Part shown: positions 27,243 to 36,356 of the stretch, one piece after another
How positions within the stretch are numbered: the first letter of the stretch is position 1
Layout of the letters: each line of letters begins with the position of its first letter
Source: Manganibacter manganicus
GTDB taxonomy: Bacteria; Pseudomonadota; Alphaproteobacteria; Rhizobiales; Rhizobiaceae
Length of the DNA: 64,000 nt
NCBI RefSeq assembly: GCF_002075885.1
Contig: NZ_MDET01000005.1
Location: forward strand, 62,001-126,000
Direction: 5' to 3'
Made by a program: the position numbers and the translations under genes
Notes under the pieces: generated by a model
What the model saw: only the letters and a program-made list of their open reading frames with translations
Database searches by the model: none
Told to the model about the DNA's origin: nothing

Positions 27243-27596
27243 ATGACTGCCCCCACCGAACTGCGCGTTTCCAAGGATCGCAAGCTTCTGGCCGTGACAT
27301 TTCCCGGCCATGGCCCGTTTGAACTGCCGGCGGAAATGCTGCGCGTGCTGTCTCCATCGGCGGAGGTGCAGGGCCATTCGCCCGACCAGCGCGTGACAGT
27401 GCCCGGCAAGCGGGACGTGACGATCGTCAAGATCGAACCGGTCGGCAATTATGCCGTGCGCATCACCTTCGACGATTTCCACGACACCGGCATTTTCACA
27501 TGGGCCTATCTGCGCACGCTGGGCGAAGAAAAGGAAAGCCGCTGGCAATCCTATCTCGATGAACTACAGGAAAAGGGAATGAGCCGGGATCGCTGA
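27243..27596 (+). CDS. DUF971 (gamma-butyrobetaine hydroxylase-like N-terminal) domain protein
   Basis: A 117-residue protein with the DUF971 pattern: LAVTFPGHGPFELPAEMLRV, then VGNYAVRITFDDFHDTGIFT and WAYLRTLG. This domain is fused to Fe-S proteins or stands alone near them; family function is unproven. ATG 27243 begins the homology; the open frame is longer upstream but overlaps the methyltransferase gene. It converges with the rhodanese gene 10 bp away. Confidence 0.9.
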   Translation: MTAPTELRVSKDRKLLAVTFPGHGPFELPAEMLRVLSPSAEVQGHSPDQRVTVPGKRDVTIVKIEPVGNYAVRITFDDFHDTGIFTWAYLRTLGEEKESRWQSYLDELQEKGMSRDR

Positions 27597-27606
27597 CGCC
27601 CTCGGC

Positions 27607-28002
27607 CTACTCCTTCTTTTCAACTGTTTCGACCGGCAGGCGGGCCTTTTTCCAGGCTCCAAATCCACCCTCTATATGCTTGACCGGTGACAGGCCCATA
27701 TCCTGCGCCGTCTTGGTGGCGAGCGCCGAGCGCCAGCCGCTGGCACAATAGAAGAGGAATGTCTTGCCGGAGGCGAAGAACGGCTTGTGATAAGGACTTT
27801 CCGGGTCGATCCAGAATTCCAGCATGCCGCGCGTAACGTGTTTTGCGCCGCGTATCTTGCCGTCCCGCTCCAGTTCGCGAGGATCGCGCAAGTCGATGAA
27901 GACCGTGTTCCCGTCATCAAGCAGGCGCGCCGCATCTTGCGGCGAGACCGCTTCGATCTCGGCATTGGCTTCATCCAGAAGCTGACGGTATCCCTTTTTC
28001 AT
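27607..28002 (-). CDS. rhodanese-like sulfurtransferase
   Basis: A 131-residue single-domain rhodanese. DDGNTVFIDLRDPRELERDG (29-48) is the CH2A block, and the active-site loop YCASGWRSA places the catalytic Cys at 86. GLSPVKHIEGGFGAWKK is the C-terminal CH2B block. The six-residue loop fits sulfurtransferase activity rather than phosphatase activity. Physiological sulfur donor is unknown. Confidence 0.9.
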   Translation of the reverse strand: MKKGYRQLLDEANAEIEAVSPQDAARLLDDGNTVFIDLRDPRELERDGKIRGAKHVTRGMLEFWIDPESPYHKPFFASGKTFLFYCASGWRSALATKTAQDMGLSPVKHIEGGFGAWKKARLPVETVEKKE

Positions 28003-28187
28003 GGCTGCTCCTTCCGTTTCGGGTCGTCACGCGGTTGTGACGTCGTTGCATCAGCATATTTCGAAAATTTATGAATGCTTAACGAAATCCGTATGAATCG
28101 GTATAGTCGCTTGATACATCCCTCCAGGTGATCGGCGAAATCGTCCAGCGGCGCGCAGAGGACCGGCACCTGCCGGAGCGGTGATCC

Positions 28188-30032
28188 ATGAAGTCGTTCG
28201 AAAAGAAGTCCCTCACGCTGCCTTTGGCCGCGCTTGCGGCAACGCTTGCTTTCGGTATTCCGCAGGCGCGCGCGGAAGGGCTTTTCGACATGCTGTTCCG
28301 CAACCAGCCGCGCCATGAGGAGCCGCGCGGGAAATTTCCGCCGGCCCCCAAGGTGCACCGGGCGGTTCCGGTCAAGCGCATCTCAAGCCCGACCTACAAC
28401 ACCTACAAGGCCGATTCGCTCAAGAAGGTGGATTTCGCAGCCTTGGTGGCGGCGCCGCAAAACGCGGCTTTTGCGCCGGATGCCGCCGATTCCGTTTTTC
28501 GGAACGCGCTGGGCGGATTGGATGGCTATGATCTTTATGCCGAGGGCAATATCGGCAAAGCCCTCGTCGCCTATTATTCCAAACATCCCGATTTCATCTG
28601 GGTCACGGGAACAAGGCCGAACGCGCGAGCCGACGAGGCTTTGCGGGTGCTCGGCGAGGCGGACAGTTTTGGGCTGGTGCCATCCGATTATTCGGTCGAG
28701 GCGCCGGCTGCCGACGCCGCCGGGCCGGATCGTGAAAAGAACCTGATCCAGTTCGAAATGGCGCTGTCGGCGCGTGTTCTGCGCTATATCCACGACGCGC
28801 AGAATGGCCGTATCGATCCGGGCCGTATTTCCACCTATTACGATTTCCCCACCAAGCCGCTCGATCTCGTGGGTGCCCTCAATGCGCTGGCCCATACCGA
28901 GGAAGTGCGCACCTATCTCGAATCGCGGCATCCGCAGAATCCGGAATTCCAGGCATTGCGCGTGGAGCTTGAGGCGCTTGAGCAAAGCTCCGAGAACGAG
29001 ATCGTCGTCGATCCGGATCTGCTGCTGAAGCCCGGTGAAACAAGCGCCGAACTGCCCAAGCTGCTGACCTTGATCGCCCGCAATCTCGACGACGACATGG
29101 GTGGCCGCTACGGGCCGACCCTGGCGGTCCTTTCCACCAGCGAGACTTACACGCCCGAACTGGTTCCCGTCATCGAGGCGGCGCAGAAAAAGGCAGGCCT
29201 GAAAACGGACGGCGTCATCGGTCCGCGCACGGTCGGTGCATTGGCCGGATTGTCGAAGGCCGACCGGCTGGAGAAGGTCAAGATCGCGATGGAGGAGTTG
29301 CGCTGGTTGCCCTCCGATCTCGGCAGCCCGCGCGTTTTCATCAACCAGCCCGCCTTTACCGCAAGCTATATCGAAGGCGGGCAGGAAAAGCTCAAGACGC
29401 GCGTGGTCATCGGCCGCACCACCAACCAGACGTCGTTCTTCTACGATCAGATCGAGGAGGTGGTTTTCCATCCCTATTGGGGCGTTCCGCAGTCGATCAT
29501 CGTCAACGAGATGTTGCCCCGGTTGCGGCGCGATCCGGGTTATCTTGACCGCGCCGGCTACGAAGTCACGGATTCCAAAGGGCGGCGAATCCCGTCTTCC
29601 TCAATCAACTGGAACCGTTTCGGCGGTAAGGTCCCTTACAATGTTCGCCAATTGCCGAGTGAAGCGAACGCGCTTGGCGAACTCAAGATATTGTTTCCCA
29701 ACAAGCATGCCATCTACATGCATGACACGCCGCAGAAATCGTTCTTCAAGCGTGACGTGCGGGCGCTGAGCCATGGCTGCGTGCGCCTGCAGGACCCGCG
29801 TGGAATGGCGGCGGAAGTGCTGGGCACCTCGGTCGACCAGATCGCGCAGGACCTCAAGGGAGGCCATTCGCGCGCAAAGGTCACGCGCAAGATTCCGGTT
29901 TACGTGGCTTATTTCACGGCCTGGCCGGACATGGCGGGCAAGGTCGAATATTTCAACGACATCTATGGTCGCGATGCGCATGTCGAGCAGGCTTTCGAGG
30001 CGACAGAGGCGGTTCGCCAGCCTGCGACCTGA
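28188..30032 (+). CDS. L,D-transpeptidase (YcbB/LdtD-like) with signal peptide
   Basis: A 614-residue periplasmic protein. A signal peptide ends near QARAEG (residue 30). An LdtD-type scaffold region follows, then a peptidoglycan-binding helix bundle (about 310-355, KKAGLKTDGVIGPRTVGAL). The YkuD catalytic domain (about 380-570) contains HDTPQKSFFKRDVRALSHGC with the active-site Cys531 in SHGCVRLQDP. It makes 3-3 crosslinks in peptidoglycan or attaches proteins to it. It stands alone between the divergent rhodanese gene and tRNA-Val. Confidence 0.92.
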   Translation: MKSFEKKSLTLPLAALAATLAFGIPQARAEGLFDMLFRNQPRHEEPRGKFPPAPKVHRAVPVKRISSPTYNTYKADSLKKVDFAALVAAPQNAAFAPDAADSVFRNALGGLDGYDLYAEGNIGKALVAYYSKHPDFIWVTGTRPNARADEALRVLGEADSFGLVPSDYSVEAPAADAAGPDREKNLIQFEMALSARVLRYIHDAQNGRIDPGRISTYYDFPTKPLDLVGALNALAHTEEVRTYLESRHPQNPEFQALRVELEALEQSSENEIVVDPDLLLKPGETSAELPKLLTLIARNLDDDMGGRYGPTLAVLSTSETYTPELVPVIEAAQKKAGLKTDGVIGPRTVGALAGLSKADRLEKVKIAMEELRWLPSDLGSPRVFINQPAFTASYIEGGQEKLKTRVVIGRTTNQTSFFYDQIEEVVFHPYWGVPQSIIVNEMLPRLRRDPGYLDRAGYEVTDSKGRRIPSSSINWNRFGGKVPYNVRQLPSEANALGELKILFPNKHAIYMHDTPQKSFFKRDVRALSHGCVRLQDPRGMAAEVLGTSVDQIAQDLKGGHSRAKVTRKIPVYVAYFTAWPDMAGKVEYFNDIYGRDAHVEQAFEATEAVRQPAT

Positions 30033-30141
30033 CCTTCGCGGCGGGACTGCGCAGGGCATTGCGCTATGCGCGATCAGGGGAGTTGACTTCCGCAATGCGG
30101 CTCCCTTATATCGCGGCGCAGACTGCCTTACCGGCGGTTTC

Positions 30142-30216
30142 GGGCGATTAGCTCAGCGGGAGAGCACACCCTTCACACGGGTGGGGTCGCAGGTTCAATC
30201 CCTGCATCGCCCACCA
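30142..30216 (+). tRNA. tRNA-Val(CAC)
   Basis: Folds as a complete 75-nt cloverleaf including encoded CCA. Acceptor GGGCGAT pairs with ATCGCCC. The anticodon stem CACCC/GGGTG encloses loop TTCACAC with anticodon CAC. The T-arm is GCAGG-TTCAATC-CCTGC. The following DNA is accessory-looking, but no duplicate of the tRNA 3' end was found in the next 2.5 kb. Confidence 0.96.
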
Positions 30217-30799
30217 TTTTCTACAGCATATTCAGTCACTTATTGCGAGTTCCGTTTTTGCTATCCGGCAAGGAACGGAGACCATCGGCAGAACTTGGCA
30301 TGGAAATCCGCGGATTTTCCGTGGACTGTTTCCTCGTTTGTTCACGGGCGCCGGCAGCAAATCAGTCTTCTTTGATTCTTCCGATGCTACGACGTGCTCG
30401 TAGAATCGGGCCGAAACCGCGTCTCTCCATGTCCCGGTGGCCAGCAGGCCGCCATAGCGCCGCATCCACGTCGCCCATGTGTGTACACGCGTCAACCTGA
30501 ATGGCGGATGGATAAAAATCCTGTCAACTACGGCATCGACATCAATATCGACAGTGCGTCGAACTACATAAAGACGTTGATACTTAAAGGAAACGTAGGA
30601 AGGGTGGCAATAGTGAATCAGCCGCTCTTCTCGACAGTCTTTCCTCGGACAACACAGGTGAATATCACCGGCAATACGTTCCTCGCTGACGATGGGTCGC
30701 AAAACAGACGATCAATTTTGTCCAGAATGCGGCATCTGACAAGTGGAATGGCGTGGTCTAGAACAATATGGCTACTGTATTGGACAAACCTAACAACAG
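30217..30799. pseudogene. accessory gap with decayed beta-helix-like gene
   Basis: On the plus strand, from 30508 the frame reads MDKNPVNYGIDINIDSASNY and VNITGNTFLADDG, a style seen in parallel beta-helix (pectate-lyase-like or tail-spike) proteins. Around 30696 the sense continues in another frame (INFVQNAASDKWNGVV), broken by a TAG, then NNMATVLDKPNNS and a stop near 30801. One frameshift and one nonsense codon imply decay. A 156-codon minus frame (30232-30702) has no recognisable domain. The family guess is weak. Confidence 0.35.
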
Positions 30800-31705
30800 C
30801 TAAGGGAACATCTCATCCCCAATGTCTTCTAACAACTGCGTCCGAGTGTCAGCATCGATGGCGCGTTCCCATGCCTTTGCCTGAGTTTCCAGCGCGGACT
30901 TCAATTCGGGAAGCAATCGATTAGCCTCGTCTGCTTCTACCCGCCATTCATGCCAACGATTCCGCGATTCGTCATTTGGGAAGTAGCGGCCTCGTTCATA
31001 TTTCTCCCATGAGGCGCGATTATCATACGCGCGCTTGCCGGCATTCGAAATGGCCTGGTTTATTCGATTTAGAAACTTCTGATCGATATCGAATTGGTCA
31101 AGCCTCGCCATCATGAGGATGTCTAGAAACTTCGTCCGTGGGGAGAAAGCCCAAAGGCGGTCGGCGTAAATGTACCATTGATCACTACTCATCGCTGTTG
31201 TGGCTTCGTCGGAACTTGTAAATGGCGGGAGTGGAGGGGGCGGAAACGGCTCCCATGAGATTTGCTTTAAAACCCGCCTTGCCAGTACTGACTTTTTGAG
31301 GGCAGAAATGCCCTCGTCATCGACGATTTTCTTGAATTGCGCTGTGCGATAGTCTCCACAGTAAAGAAAACAAAGAATGGACAACCATTGATCCAAGGGG
31401 AGTAGACTAGCAACATAAGCGACCGTCATAATGCAGAGCGCCGTAATCGTTGCCCATAGGGGCGGTGTTAAAAGCCAAGCCCAAGCCAAGTCCCATAACG
31501 ACCAAAAAGCCATTAATATTTGTGGGCTCTGCTCTCGTAAGCTAGCCAAAGAAGATAAGTTGAAAATACCGACAAGAACCGCGGCGGCAGCAAAAAGAGG
31601 GACAATGAGAAGAGGACGAAGGCGTTTCATCCTCTCAATTTGCTCCCAGTCACTTAATAAGTGATTTGCAATCTGAGCTTTTAAAACACCGTCGCCGGGC
31701 CGCAA
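30800..31705 (-). CDS. unrecognised membrane protein
   Basis: A 301-residue protein I do not recognise. Residues 28-50 and two segments in 62-112 are hydrophobic (LLIVPLFAAAAVLVGIFNL and LLTPPLWATITALCIMTVAY). A Pro-rich stretch PFPPPPLPPF (about 152-161) follows, then a charged, largely helical C-terminal half rich in Trp, Arg and Glu. It is visibly less GC-rich than its neighbours. It lies upstream-adjacent to a toxin-antitoxin pair in a small patch of likely horizontal origin. Possible link to phage or defence is speculation. Confidence 0.6.
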   Translation of the reverse strand: MRPGDGVLKAQIANHLLSDWEQIERMKRLRPLLIVPLFAAAAVLVGIFNLSSLASLREQSPQILMAFWSLWDLAWAWLLTPPLWATITALCIMTVAYVASLLPLDQWLSILCFLYCGDYRTAQFKKIVDDEGISALKKSVLARRVLKQISWEPFPPPPLPPFTSSDEATTAMSSDQWYIYADRLWAFSPRTKFLDILMMARLDQFDIDQKFLNRINQAISNAGKRAYDNRASWEKYERGRYFPNDESRNRWHEWRVEADEANRLLPELKSALETQAKAWERAIDADTRTQLLEDIGDEMFP

Positions 31706-31744
31706 TTCTTGTTGTCTTTCAAAGAGTGCATTCGGTACGAGGAA

Positions 31745-32053
31745 TTATGCTGCCAACCGAGCCTCGGCGTAATTGTCGATAGCGGCAATCTCGTCCTTCT
31801 TGACGGCTCCTTCAGTGGCCAGATCGTAAGCGGTCTGCATGTTCATCCAGAACTGCGGCGTGGTATCGAAGAACTTAGCCAGCCGAAGCGCGGTGTCGGG
31901 AGTGACCGGGGTGTGCTCGGCAACTAGGCGCTCGATACGTGTGCGCGGCACATGGAGATACTTCGCCAGCGTATAAGGCTTGAGCTTGAGCGGTACGAGG
32001 TACTCCTCGCGCAGAATTTCGCCAGGATGAACAGAAAAGCCAAGAGTGGTCAT
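31745..32053 (-). CDS. higA: HigA-family antitoxin (XRE HTH)
   Basis: A 102-residue HigA/VapI-type protein. FSVHPGEILREEYLVPLKLK is the family opening, the HTH covers about 25-60 (LAKYLHVPRTRIERLVAEHT), and LAKFFDTTPQFWMNMQTAYD is the diagnostic block. It lies 10 bp downstream of the toxin gene, the usual higBA order. The protein would neutralise HigB and bind the operon promoter as a repressor. Confidence 0.92.
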   Translation of the reverse strand: MTTLGFSVHPGEILREEYLVPLKLKPYTLAKYLHVPRTRIERLVAEHTPVTPDTALRLAKFFDTTPQFWMNMQTAYDLATEGAVKKDEIAAIDNYAEARLAA

Positions 32054-32063
32054 AACGTTCTCC

Positions 32064-32348
32064 TCAGTCGTGGTAATCGGTTATTTCAACGTCTTCCGGG
32101 CCGGCATCGGTCCAGCGAAAGCAAAGCCTAAACTGTGTGTTGACCCAAATCGCATGTTGCCCGGCGCGATCCCTCTCCAAGGGATGAAGTTTGTTGCCGG
32201 GCGGCGATTTCAGATCGTCAAGAACAGCCGCATTGTCGATCATCACCAGTTTGCGCCGCGCCGCCTTGATTAGGTCGGGAGGGAAACCTTTCGGAGATTT
32301 CCCCGCAGCAATCGCCGCTGTCGTCTTATCCTTGTACGAACGGATCAT
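32064..32348 (-). CDS. higB: HigB-family (RelE superfamily) toxin
   Basis: A 94-residue HigB-like ribosome-dependent mRNA interferase: KAARRKLVMIDNAAVLDDLK, then SPPGNKLHPLERDRAGQHAI and the terminal beta-strand region WVNTQFRLCFRWTDAGPEDV. The C-terminal TDYHD matches the family end. It is the first gene of the pair and appears intact. Confidence 0.92.
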   Translation of the reverse strand: MIRSYKDKTTAAIAAGKSPKGFPPDLIKAARRKLVMIDNAAVLDDLKSPPGNKLHPLERDRAGQHAIWVNTQFRLCFRWTDAGPEDVEITDYHD

Positions 32349-32694
32349 GCTGCCCTTCTAGGCCGTACCATGTCATGATACGTTCCAGATTTCAACTTAA
32401 AAGTGGAATGTCACGTTAAACGTGAAAGTCATCCGATCCCGTACGTCTCGGATCGTGGGAAAGGTGTTCTCTGTCCCTGCCATCCGTTTGCCTCCCGAAA
32501 CCGAACCGGAACAAAAAGCCCGATCCGTGGAAGAACCGGGACGCGATCAAGGCCGCTCGCGGCTTTTCAGGCAGGTCGAGCGAAATGGCGTTCTCTCGCA
32601 GCGTGGAGCGTTGGCTGCCGCCTCTGTCGATACATTCGCCGGGATAGAAGCTCGAACGCGGCGTATCGCGGTATATGATCAGGCGGCCGGTGGA
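32349..32694. other. 346-bp gap: higBA promoter region and unrecognised DNA
   Basis: Holds the higBA promoter side and a palindrome at 32412-32424. An open plus frame starts at 32422 but continues only as antisense of gph, and nothing in it is recognised. No copy of the tRNA-Val 3' end was seen that would mark an island end. Confidence 0.4.
32412..32424. promoter_or_regulatory. palindrome CACGTTAAACGTG upstream of higBA
   Basis: A perfect 6+1+6 inverted repeat 63 bp before the higB start. Candidate binding site for the HigA/HigBA repressor complex; inferred from position only. Confidence 0.4.
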
Positions 32695-33366
32695 TCAACC
32701 AATCAGCCTGTTGGCCAGATCGACGGTCAATTCATTAAAATGCGAGATGACGACCGACGGCTCGAATTCGCTGACATGGCGGTCCGTATAGCCGAAATCG
32801 ACCGCGACGACCGGAATGCCTGCCGCCTTGGCGGTGTCGATATCGGTTCTCGAATCGCCGACCATGACGGCTTTGGCCGGATCGCCGCCGGCCAGTTCGA
32901 TGGTCTTGAGCAGATGACGGGGATCGGGCTTTCGGAACGGAAACGTGTCTTGCCCGGCGATTGCGGTGAAGTGCCTGGTCAATCCCAGAGCCTCGATCAG
33001 CGCAAGGGAATTCGCTTCGTATTTGTTGGTGCAGACCGCGACCAGAAAACCGGCATCCTCGAATCGCGCGATCGCCTCGATGACGCCGGGATAGGGGCGG
33101 GACTTGCCGGGAATATTGGCCGTGTAGTGATCGATGAACAGCTTGAGCAGGCGCTCATGCTCTTCGACAGTCAGTGGCTTTTTTTTCTCGGCAAAGGCCC
33201 GTTCGATCATGGCGCGGCCGCCATTGCCGACGAAACGCTTGAAACCGAGATGGTCGACGGCCGGCAGCGCTCCGGCGGCAAGGCTGTGATTGAGACTTTC
33301 CAGTAGATCAGGCGCGGTGTCGATCAAGGTGCCGTCGAGGTCGAAAACGATGATCGGTCGTGTCAT
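32695..33366 (-). CDS. gph: phosphoglycolate phosphatase (HAD family)
   Basis: A 223-residue HAD phosphatase. Motif I is VFDLDGTLIDTAPDL with nucleophile Asp9 and Asp11. Motif II includes VAVCTNK, and the Lys and Asp motifs are in FRKPDPRHLL and MVGDSRTDIDTAKAAG. Gph hydrolyses 2-phosphoglycolate from DNA end repair. ATG 33364-33366 begins the homology; the longer frame upstream is not conserved. Divergent from rpiA with a 150-bp gap. Confidence 0.88.
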   Translation of the reverse strand: MTRPIIVFDLDGTLIDTAPDLLESLNHSLAAGALPAVDHLGFKRFVGNGGRAMIERAFAEKKKPLTVEEHERLLKLFIDHYTANIPGKSRPYPGVIEAIARFEDAGFLVAVCTNKYEANSLALIEALGLTRHFTAIAGQDTFPFRKPDPRHLLKTIELAGGDPAKAVMVGDSRTDIDTAKAAGIPVVAVDFGYTDRHVSEFEPSVVISHFNELTVDLANRLIG

Positions 33367-33516
33367 GTCTGCTCCTGCCAATTTGCTGCACCCGCGATAG
33401 CCCGTGCCTGTGGAGGGCGCAAGATGACGCCGGTTCGCAGTGGAACCTCCCTTTGACCGAACGGCCAAAAAAAGCTACGAGCCGGCCACCACCATCGGCG
33501 CAGCGGACTTTCTTTC

Positions 33517-34236
33517 ATGGATGCCAGGCAATTGAAGATCGATGCGGCCCGCGTGGCGCTTGGCCATGTCGCGGACGGCATGCGGCTGGGCATCGGCACC
33601 GGTTCGACGGCGGAAGAATTCGTGCGCCTGCTCGCCGAAAAGGTCGCCGGCGGGCTCGACGTCCTTGGCGTGCCGACCTCGGAGCGCACCGCGGCCCTTT
33701 GCCGGGAACTCGGCGTGCCGCTTTCCACTTTGGAGGAAACGCCCGAACTCGACCTCACCATCGACGGCGCCGATGAGATCGATCCGGCCCTGACCTTGAT
33801 CAAGGGCGGCGGCGGCGCATTGCTGCGCGAAAAAATCGTTGCCGCAGCCTCGAAGCGCATGCTTGTCATCGCCGACAGATCGAAGCTGGTGGACACGCTT
33901 GGACGATTTCCGCTGCCGATCGAGGTCAACCGCTTCGGCCTGCGCGCGACGGAGATAGCGGTTGCTGAAGCGGCGAAGCGGCTCGGCCTGTCCGGCCCGC
34001 TGACTTTGCGGATGACGGGCGACCAGCCATTTGTTACAGACGGCGGTCATTTTATCCTGGATGCATCTTTTGGCCTCATTCCGGATACAAGAGCGCTTTC
34101 AGATGCTCTGCACGCCATCCCCGGCGTGGTCGAGCATGGTCTTTTCATCGGGCTGACGTCAGCGGCGGTCATCGCCGGCGGCGACGGCGTCGAAACAATT
34201 CTAGCCGCCGGTAATCAGGAGTTTGATCGATCATGA
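33517..34236 (+). CDS. rpiA: ribose-5-phosphate isomerase A
   Basis: A 239-residue RpiA of the pentose phosphate pathway. Blocks: [20 protein letters not shown] is represented here as [20 protein letters not shown] (residues 22-41); [20 protein letters not shown] contains the catalytic Asp region, and [18 protein letters not shown] the Lys/Glu segment. The C-terminal block is [18 protein letters not shown]. It overlaps the DUF2059 gene start by 4 bp. Confidence 0.96.
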   Translation: MDARQLKIDAARVALGHVADGMRLGIGTGSTAEEFVRLLAEKVAGGLDVLGVPTSERTAALCRELGVPLSTLEETPELDLTIDGADEIDPALTLIKGGGGALLREKIVAAASKRMLVIADRSKLVDTLGRFPLPIEVNRFGLRATEIAVAEAAKRLGLSGPLTLRMTGDQPFVTDGGHFILDASFGLIPDTRALSDALHAIPGVVEHGLFIGLTSAAVIAGGDGVETILAAGNQEFDRS

Positions 34237-34811
34237 TGTTGCATAATCGGATTCGCCGTTTTTCCGTCGTTCTGGCGGCCTCTGCCATCGTCGCCTTTTC
34301 CGCGCCGGCGTTTTCGCAGGATATCAGCGATTCGCACCTGCAGGCCGCACGCGATGCCATAGAAGCGATCCACGCCACGGATTCTTTCGACGGCATTCTG
34401 CCGCAGGCGGCGAGCGCGTTGCAATCGCAACTCATCCAGAAGAACCCAAACCTGCAGCAGCTTATCATCGAGACGGTTTCGGAAAAGGCACTTGCGCTGG
34501 CATCCCGCCGCGCCGATCTCGAGAAAGAGGCCGCGAACGCATATGCCAAGGTCTTCTCTGAAGATGAACTCAAGAGCATCGCTGCCTTTTATTCATCGGA
34601 GGCCGGCAAGAAATTGCTGAAGGATGGGCCTCTCGTCAGCCGCGAATTGGTCAAGGCAGCCAATATCTGGCAGAACGGCATTGCCCGCGACCTCGCCCAA
34701 CAGGTTGGCGAAACGCTCGCGGCTACGGAAGCCAAGGTTCCCGCCACGGATGCGGCGCCTGCCGGTGATGCGCCGGCCAATGACGCGGCGCCTGCCGATG
34801 GGGCGAATTGA
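34233..34811 (+). CDS. DUF2059 periplasmic protein
   Basis: A 192-residue protein with a signal peptide ending PAFSQD (about residue 29). The DUF2059 domain has [20 protein letters not shown] (about 108-127). The C-terminal tail from about 165 is an Ala/Pro/Asp low-complexity repeat (variants of [12 protein letters not shown]). Two adjacent ATGs (34233, 34236) are possible starts; the first overlaps rpiA as ATGA. Function unknown. Followed by an intrinsic terminator. Confidence 0.88.
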   Translation: MMLHNRIRRFSVVLAASAIVAFSAPAFSQDISDSHLQAARDAIEAIHATDSFDGILPQAASALQSQLIQKNPNLQQLIIETVSEKALALASRRADLEKEAANAYAKVFSEDELKSIAAFYSSEAGKKLLKDGPLVSRELVKAANIWQNGIARDLAQQVGETLAATEAKVPATDAAPAGDAPANDAAPADGAN

Positions 34812-34844
34812 CGGTAAGATCGTCATATCGGTTTGCATTTCTGA

Positions 34845-34878
34845 AAAGCCCGGTATTGACGACCGGGCTTTCCTTTTT
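34845..34878 (+). terminator. intrinsic terminator after rpiA-DUF2059
   Basis: Stem AAAGCCCGGT/ACCGGGCTTT with a 7-base loop, followed by CCTTTTT. It lies 34 bp after the DUF2059 stop and before gor. Confidence 0.85.
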
Positions 34879-34928
34879 GCGGCCCGCGTCATAGCTGTGT
34901 CGGGTATCTGCGATAAGGGAGCTGCAGC

Positions 34929-36320
34929 ATGGCCGCATATGACTATGATCTTTTCGTCATCGGTGGCGGCTCGGGCGGCGTTCGCGCGGCGCGTGTGGCG
35001 GCGGCGCTCGGCAAGCGGGTCGGCATCGCCGAGGAATACCGCTTCGGCGGCACCTGCGTTATTCGCGGCTGCGTGCCCAAGAAGCTGTTCGTCTACGCCT
35101 CGCAATTCCCCGAGCATTTCGAGGATGCCGCCGGCTATGGCTGGACAGTGCCGGAAGCCACGTTCGACTGGAAGAAGCTGATCGCCAACAAGGACCGCGA
35201 GATCGCGCGGCTCGAAGCCATCTACAAGAAGAATGTCGAGGGCGCCGGCGCTGAAGCCTTCCAGAGCCGCGCCAGGCTGCTTGATCGCCACACGGTCCGG
35301 CTGGAGGCCGATGGCCGCACGATAAGCGCGGACCAGATCCTGATCGCAACCGGCGGGCGACCGGCGGCTCACCCGGCCTTGCCGGGGAATGAATTGTGCA
35401 TCACCTCCAACGAGGCGTTCCATCTTGCCGAACTTCCCAAGGCGATCGCCATAGAAGGCGGTGGTTACATTGCGGTCGAGTTCGCCAATATCTTCCACGG
35501 GCTCGGCGTGGACACCACGCTTGTCTATCGCGGCACGGAGATTCTTGGCCGCTTCGACATGGATATACGCAAGGCGCTGCACGAGACGATGGAAAAGAAG
35601 GGCATCAGCATCTTGTGCCGTAGCCTGGTGGAGAGCGTGTCGCGACGGCCTGACGGCCGCCTCGACGTGGCCGTGGGTGACGGCCGGACGCTGAGCGTCG
35701 ATCAGATGATGCTGGCCATAGGGCGCGTCCCCAACACCGAGTCCCTGGGCCTTGAGGCCGCAGGCGTCGAGACCACACAACAGGGCGCGATTACCGTGGA
35801 CGCTTATTCGCGCAGCAGCGTCGACAATATCTGGGCGGTGGGCGACGTGACCGATCGTGTGCAGTTGACGCCGGTGGCGATTCACGAGGCGATGTGCTTC
35901 GTCGAGACGGCCTTCAAGGGCAACCCGACGAGACCGGACCATGAGATCATCGCCACGGCTGTCTTCTCGCAACCGGAGATCGGCACGGTCGGCCTTTCCG
36001 AGGACGAGGCGGCGAAGCGTTTCGAGGCGCTTGAAATCTACCGGGCTTCATTCCGGCCGATGCGCCATACCCTGTCGGGCCGCGAGGAGAAGATGCTGTT
36101 GAAGCTTGTCGTGGACGGTGCGAGTCGCAAGGTTCTGGGAGCGCACATTCTGGGGCCGGATGCCGGCGAGATGGCGCAGCTTCTGGGCATTCCGCTCAAG
36201 GCCGGCCTGACCAAGGATGATTTCGACCGCACAATGGCGGTTCACCCGACGGCGGCCGAGGAACTCGTCACCATGTACAAGCCGAGCTATCTGGTGCGGA
36301 ACGGCGAGCGGGTCGATTGA
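34929..36320 (+). CDS. gor: glutathione-disulfide reductase
   Basis: A 463-residue FAD/NADPH oxidoreductase that keeps glutathione reduced. The FAD site is LFVIGGGSGGVRAARVAAAL (about 7-26). The redox disulfide is GGTCVIRGCVPKK (about 41-53), the NADPH site is AIEGGGYIAVEFANIFHGLG, and the interface His-Glu pair is in AVHPTAAEEL near the C-terminus. A GGGAGC site lies about 8 bp before ATG 34929. Length matches the family. Distinguished from dihydrolipoamide and mercuric reductases by the disulfide context and the RFDMDI region. Confidence 0.95.
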   Translation: MAAYDYDLFVIGGGSGGVRAARVAAALGKRVGIAEEYRFGGTCVIRGCVPKKLFVYASQFPEHFEDAAGYGWTVPEATFDWKKLIANKDREIARLEAIYKKNVEGAGAEAFQSRARLLDRHTVRLEADGRTISADQILIATGGRPAAHPALPGNELCITSNEAFHLAELPKAIAIEGGGYIAVEFANIFHGLGVDTTLVYRGTEILGRFDMDIRKALHETMEKKGISILCRSLVESVSRRPDGRLDVAVGDGRTLSVDQMMLAIGRVPNTESLGLEAAGVETTQQGAITVDAYSRSSVDNIWAVGDVTDRVQLTPVAIHEAMCFVETAFKGNPTRPDHEIIATAVFSQPEIGTVGLSEDEAAKRFEALEIYRASFRPMRHTLSGREEKMLLKLVVDGASRKVLGAHILGPDAGEMAQLLGIPLKAGLTKDDFDRTMAVHPTAAEELVTMYKPSYLVRNGERVD

Positions 36321-36356
36321 TCCGCTCCGCCTCGATTGTGGCGGGAATTGCCGTGT

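Noticed and set aside
30142..32694. tRNA-Val as attachment site of a classic island
   Set aside because: No repeat of the tRNA 3' end and no integrase were found within the patch, so only accessory DNA is claimed.
32422..33306. A 294-codon open plus-strand frame
   Set aside because: Most of it is antisense to gph, and its amino acids match nothing I recognise; high GC leaves long antisense frames.
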